Made by a program: the position numbers and the translations under genes | Notes under the pieces: generated by a model | Told to the model about the DNA's origin: nothing | Database searches by the model: none | Seen by the model: only the letters and a program-made list of their open reading frames with translations | Origin: Gracilimonas halophila | GTDB lineage: Bacteria > Bacteroidota > Rhodothermia > Balneolales > Balneolaceae | NCBI RefSeq assembly: GCF_042684365.1 | Contig: NZ_JBHULI010000002.1 | Span: 248,001-312,000 of the forward strand | Length of the DNA stretch: 64,000 bases | Direction: 5' to 3' | Shown: positions 61,413 to 64,000 of the stretch, piece after piece | Layout: the number at the start of each line of letters is the position of its first letter | Position numbering within the stretch: position 1 is the stretch's first letter

Positions 61413-61814
61413 TTAAGCGGCATTTTGAGAAAGCATTTCGTTTTTCTCTACGGCTTTCTGTAAGGTACCGGACAATTCGTTACTTGATACTGGCTTTAAT
61501 AGGAAGTCAATGTAGTCTACTGTTTCTGCTTTTTTCAGGATGGAAGAAGAGTTATCTCCTGATAAGAAAATGACAGGGATATTAGAGTATAGTTCCCTTA
61601 GTTTTTCCACCGTTTCAATCCCATTCAGTTTACCTGCGAGTTGAATGTCTATAACCAAAACCTCAGGATTCAACTCGTCAAATTTTTCCAGTGCTTCCTC
61701 CCCGCTTTTGGCTTTGCCAACAACGGTGTAGCCAAGCTTTTCTATCATTTTTGCTTCAACGATGGAAAGAAGCGGATCATCCTCAACTATCATTACCCTT
61801 TTTGAAGGTCCCAT
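61413..61814 (-). CDS. Receiver-only response regulator
   Basis: 133 aa: VMIVEDDPLLSIVEAKMIEK, phosphoacceptor Asp in VLVIDIQLAGKLNGIE, switch Ser in VIFLSGDNSS, Lys in FLLKPVSSNEL. The IQLAGKLNGIE loop is the form common in Bacteroidota receivers paired with PAS kinases. No kinase is adjacent; its partner is elsewhere. Confidence 0.94.
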   Translation of the reverse strand: MGPSKRVMIVEDDPLLSIVEAKMIEKLGYTVVGKAKSGEEALEKFDELNPEVLVIDIQLAGKLNGIETVEKLRELYSNIPVIFLSGDNSSSILKKAETVDYIDFLLKPVSSNELSGTLQKAVEKNEMLSQNAA

Positions 61815-61949
61815 AGTGCCTCTTAAATATTAAAATTCCTTAACATCAACATATTAAGATTTTTTAATATTAACCAATGAATATCTGTAATTATTGCAAT
61901 CAAAAGAACAAAAGTTGTAAGCTGAAGCTGCAAAATCAGAATAATATCT

Positions 61950-62213
61950 ATGATCACTCTTCACAAAAAAAAGGATCACATAAATTCCGATAAGTTGGAA
62001 AGCAGGCTCGAGGATCTCGTGATCGCTTTCAAGAGGGAAATTCATGCCGAAAATGAAGCTGGATTACCTTATATCGTTGAGGATGGGATTGTTTATAAAA
62101 CTGAAGAGGAGATCGAGGAATGGATGATTGAACTTACCGCAGAATTAAATTGGCAGCGATCGCTAAGCGGAGACGGATGCTACATTGATCCCGAAAAGGG
62201 GAAGATCTGCTAA
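61950..62213 (+). CDS. Small conserved-looking protein of unknown function
   Basis: 87 aa, acidic and mostly helical: LESRLEDLVIAFKREIHAEN, then YIVEDGIVYKTEEEIEEWMI and a C-terminal LSGDGCYIDPEKGKIC with two Cys. No signal peptide, no recognised domain. Codon use is like its neighbours, and it ends 4 bp from the convergent metal-receptor gene, so it is probably real. No operon partner gives a clue. Confidence 0.55.
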   Translation: MITLHKKKDHINSDKLESRLEDLVIAFKREIHAENEAGLPYIVEDGIVYKTEEEIEEWMIELTAELNWQRSLSGDGCYIDPEKGKIC

Positions 62214-62217
62214 CAAT

Positions 62218-62961
62218 TCAGAGTTTGCTTCTCCAGGTATTTAAAGCGTTAAAAGCTTTGGACATCCTGGAACCATACCAGCTGAACCATTCTCCATTTA
62301 CCAATTCTATTTTGGCAACAGGACATGCTTCTTTTATCTCTTGTATGTGTTTCTCTTTAAAAGGATAGGGTTCACTGCTCAATAGAATAAGATCCGGGTT
62401 CTTGGATTCCAGTTCTTTTAACGTGGTTTTAGGGTATCGGGTTTGATCGCCATATACATTTTTTAAATGATATCGTTCCAGTACGTGATGAATATAGGTG
62501 TCTTTGCCCACGGTCATCCAGGGATCTTTCCAGATGAAGTAGGCCACGGAAAGTTCGCGCTCACTGGGAATCTCAGAAAGTAATTTTGTGGCCTTGGATA
62601 CAAGTTTTTGAGCTTTATTATTAACCCCAAGTGTAATACCCAATGAACTGATCTCAAGTAATGCATCTTCCACCGACTCAATATCTGTAACCTGTACGTG
62701 AGTATAGGCCTGTAATACCTCAATGTCTTCTTTACGATTTTCCTCTTTGTTGGCGAGAATGAAATCAGGCTTAAGTTCAATGATCTTCTCGAGATCAGGT
62801 TTTTTTGTACCCCCTACAATCTCAATATCTTCAACATCATCTTCCGGGTGGATGCAGAAACGTGTACGCCCGATAAGCTGACCTTTTAATCCAAGGTCGA
62901 TCAATAGCTCGGTTAAGCTTGGAACGAGTGAAACGATTCGCTTATAAGGGAATTCAGACAT
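62218..62961 (-). CDS. Helical-backbone metal receptor (BtuF/FhuD-like) without signal peptide
   Basis: About 247 aa. It has RIVSLVPSLTELLIDLGLKG, IVGGTKKPDLEKIIELKPDFIL and the long central helix (EDALLEISSLGITLGVNNKA), the two-lobed fold of cobalamin/siderophore-binding proteins. Unlike exported members it starts directly with the first strand and has no signal sequence. The ATG at 62961 overlaps the end of the fructosamine kinase gene by 8 bp; a longer frame would run inside that gene. No permease or ATPase genes accompany it in the window, so a cytoplasmic binding role is possible. Confidence 0.88.
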   Translation of the reverse strand: MSEFPYKRIVSLVPSLTELLIDLGLKGQLIGRTRFCIHPEDDVEDIEIVGGTKKPDLEKIIELKPDFILANKEENRKEDIEVLQAYTHVQVTDIESVEDALLEISSLGITLGVNNKAQKLVSKATKLLSEIPSERELSVAYFIWKDPWMTVGKDTYIHHVLERYHLKNVYGDQTRYPKTTLKELESKNPDLILLSSEPYPFKEKHIQEIKEACPVAKIELVNGEWFSWYGSRMSKAFNALNTWRSKL

Positions 62962-63808
62962 AGTTTTTAATAATACTTTCCGCCTGGCGACAATAACTTC
63001 CGCCAAACAAATTGGCATGAACGAGTATGGGGTATAAGTTGCAAAGGCTTATCCGTTCTTCAAAACCGGGCTCAACTGGAAATTGTTCATTATATCCGTT
63101 GTAGAAATCTGCGGAAAATCCACCAAAGAGCCGCGTCATTGCAAGGTCCATTTCCCGATGCCCGTAATAAACGGCAGGGTCATAGATACTTGCTACTCCT
63201 GATTTGGTAAACATAAAGTTTCCACCCCACAGATCTCCGTGAAGCAAAGCCGGTTGCTCCTGTGGGAAAATAGAACCCAGATTTTTATAAAGGTGCTCTA
63301 CATCTCGAAATAGTGAGCGAGTCAATTTCCCGGACTCAACCCCCAATTTGATCTGCGGCTCTATGCGCTCAAGGGCAAAGAAATCAGGCCAGTTGGAATG
63401 ATTCGTATTTGATTGCTTCAGTTTCCCGATAAAATTATCATGATCAAGACCAAAGTAGGAGTTAGACGTACAATGAAGTTTGGCTAACTCAACACCAAAT
63501 TTATAAGAAGAGTCAGGCTTTCCTCCCCCTTCTTCTATCCATTCTAAAAGAAGATATTCATCAGATATGGCCAAGGCTCTGGGGATAACAAGGTTTGTAT
63601 CAGATTTACGTAACAAATTCAGCCCTTTTGCTTCGGCTTTGAACATAGTTTCTTGAGGATTCTCATTCCACTTCAGAAAAGCAATATTTCCTGAATCAAA
63701 AGTAAGTTTATGGGCATGATTGATATCACCACCATGGACGGATTCTTTTGATACAATCTTGTCGTTGAGTTGGGATTCTAAAGTGGTCTGAATGTTCTCA
63801 GAAAGCAT
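62954..63808 (-). CDS. Fructosamine kinase family protein
   Basis: 284 aa with the aminoglycoside-phosphotransferase fold: KESVHGGDINHAHKLTF (nucleotide loop), IAFLKWNENPQETMF (Lys), YLLLEWIEEG hinge, catalytic LLHGDLWGGNFMF and DPAVYYGHREMDLAM. Fructosamine-3-kinases and their bacterial relatives phosphorylate glycated amines to trigger deglycation. It lies 5 bp downstream of the phosphatase gene and overlaps the receptor gene, forming a three-gene operon. Confidence 0.95.
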   Translation of the reverse strand: MLSENIQTTLESQLNDKIVSKESVHGGDINHAHKLTFDSGNIAFLKWNENPQETMFKAEAKGLNLLRKSDTNLVIPRALAISDEYLLLEWIEEGGGKPDSSYKFGVELAKLHCTSNSYFGLDHDNFIGKLKQSNTNHSNWPDFFALERIEPQIKLGVESGKLTRSLFRDVEHLYKNLGSIFPQEQPALLHGDLWGGNFMFTKSGVASIYDPAVYYGHREMDLAMTRLFGGFSADFYNGYNEQFPVEPGFEERISLCNLYPILVHANLFGGSYCRQAESIIKNYV

Positions 63809-63813
63809 AATTA

Positions 63814-64000
63814 TTACTTAATAAAAGAATTCAATTCGTTGAGAAGCGCTTGTGTACTTCGGTCCAGAACGCGGAAAACATTCTCAAACCCTTCCTGACC
63901 TCCATAATATGGATCGGGAACCTCCCCATTACCGGGTTCGGGATCAAACTCGCGCATCATTTTAATTTTTTCGGAGAACTTATTTTTTCGGTCTAACTCT
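63814..64000 (-). CDS. Low-molecular-weight protein-tyrosine phosphatase (C-terminal part)
   Basis: The visible 61 codons end FIK and contain EVPDPYYGGQEGFENVFRVL, the DPYYGG motif that supplies the general-acid Asp of LMW-PTPs, followed by the final helix. The N-terminal CxxxxxR phosphate loop lies beyond the right edge. Next to fructosamine kinase, LMW-PTPs are a recurrent neighbour and can act on fructosamine phosphates or sugar phosphates; that link is inference from known pairings. Confidence 0.9.
   Translation of the reverse strand, partial: ELDRKNKFSEKIKMMREFDPEPGNGEVPDPYYGGQEGFENVFRVLDRSTQALLNELNSFIK

Noticed and set aside
62954..63100. Cobalamin riboswitch for the BtuF-like gene
   Set aside because: The gene overlaps the coding region of the fructosamine kinase, leaving no leader.

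Overview
The window is 64 kb of a chromosome from a Bacteroidota-like bacterium; I would place it in or near the Balneolota (Balneola/Gracilimonas type). This is inference from gene content, not a search. The supporting signs are a PorQ-type outer-membrane protein and a protein with a type IX secretion (T9SS) sorting tail, LptD and an Mla system (so Gram-negative), a VPS10/sortilin-like secreted protein, histidine kinases with Bacteroidota-style H-boxes, weak or absent Shine-Dalgarno sequences, and a tRNA promoter of the Bacteroidota form (TTG, about 21 nt, TAnnTTTG). No IS element, prophage, rRNA or CRISPR array is visible. Two tRNA genes are present: Lys(TTT) and Leu(TAG).

Region 1 (1-19.7 kb) is a metal-handling island. 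A minus-strand operon encodes a secreted Met/His-rich protein, a CusA-type RND pump, a TolC-like channel, a CusB-type adaptor with extra metal-binding ends, a DUF2231 membrane protein and an NTF2-like secreted protein that reads as frameshifted. Further on come an L7/L12-like membrane-tethered peptide, a CynX-type MFS carrier whose only good start is AUU, an orphan HigA antitoxin, a VOC protein and a large VPS10-like protein. The island ends with two paralogous one-component regulators, each with an HMA-like CxxC metal-binding domain fused to an AraC helix-turn-helix. One leads a TauE-family permease and a methyltransferase-like membrane protein. The other leads a P1B-type (Zn/Cd/Pb-like) ATPase that lacks its own N-terminal HMA domain.

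Region 2 (19.7-36.1 kb) holds an NYN/cold-shock fusion, a Wzx-like flippase, AroQ, a HIT protein, a thioredoxin-like protein, tRNA-Lys, a secreted PLD-PLD-SNase-HhH fusion, an FtsB-like protein, a ROK protein, LptD, riboflavin genes (RibD, RibE), a PpiD-like chaperone and an MlaEFD lipid transport operon.

Region 3 (36.1-46 kb) is mostly housekeeping: PorQ; an AroC-TPR-LysM/DPBB-CPBP protease operon; an ECF sigma factor overlapping a convergent histidine kinase; and trigger factor-ClpP-ClpX, with tRNA-Leu just upstream of the trigger factor gene.

Region 4 (46-64 kb) carries CutA, a T9SS cargo gene cut by an in-frame stop codon, an enoyl-CoA hydratase-like protein, DUF2784 and DUF2911 proteins, a FrnE-like DsbA, an MFS carrier, a two-component pair, an M28 peptidase, a Kelch lipoprotein, an SDR-ALDH-quinone reductase operon, a lone receiver protein, a small unknown protein, a signal-less helical-backbone metal receptor, a fructosamine kinase and the end of a low-molecular-weight tyrosine phosphatase.

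The best candidates for something under-described are the HMA-AraC regulator pair with its two effector sets, the secreted PLD-SNase-HhH fusion with a degenerate nuclease domain, the NYN-cold-shock protein that has lost its acidic motif, and a compact 84-bp hairpin element inside the cus operon.
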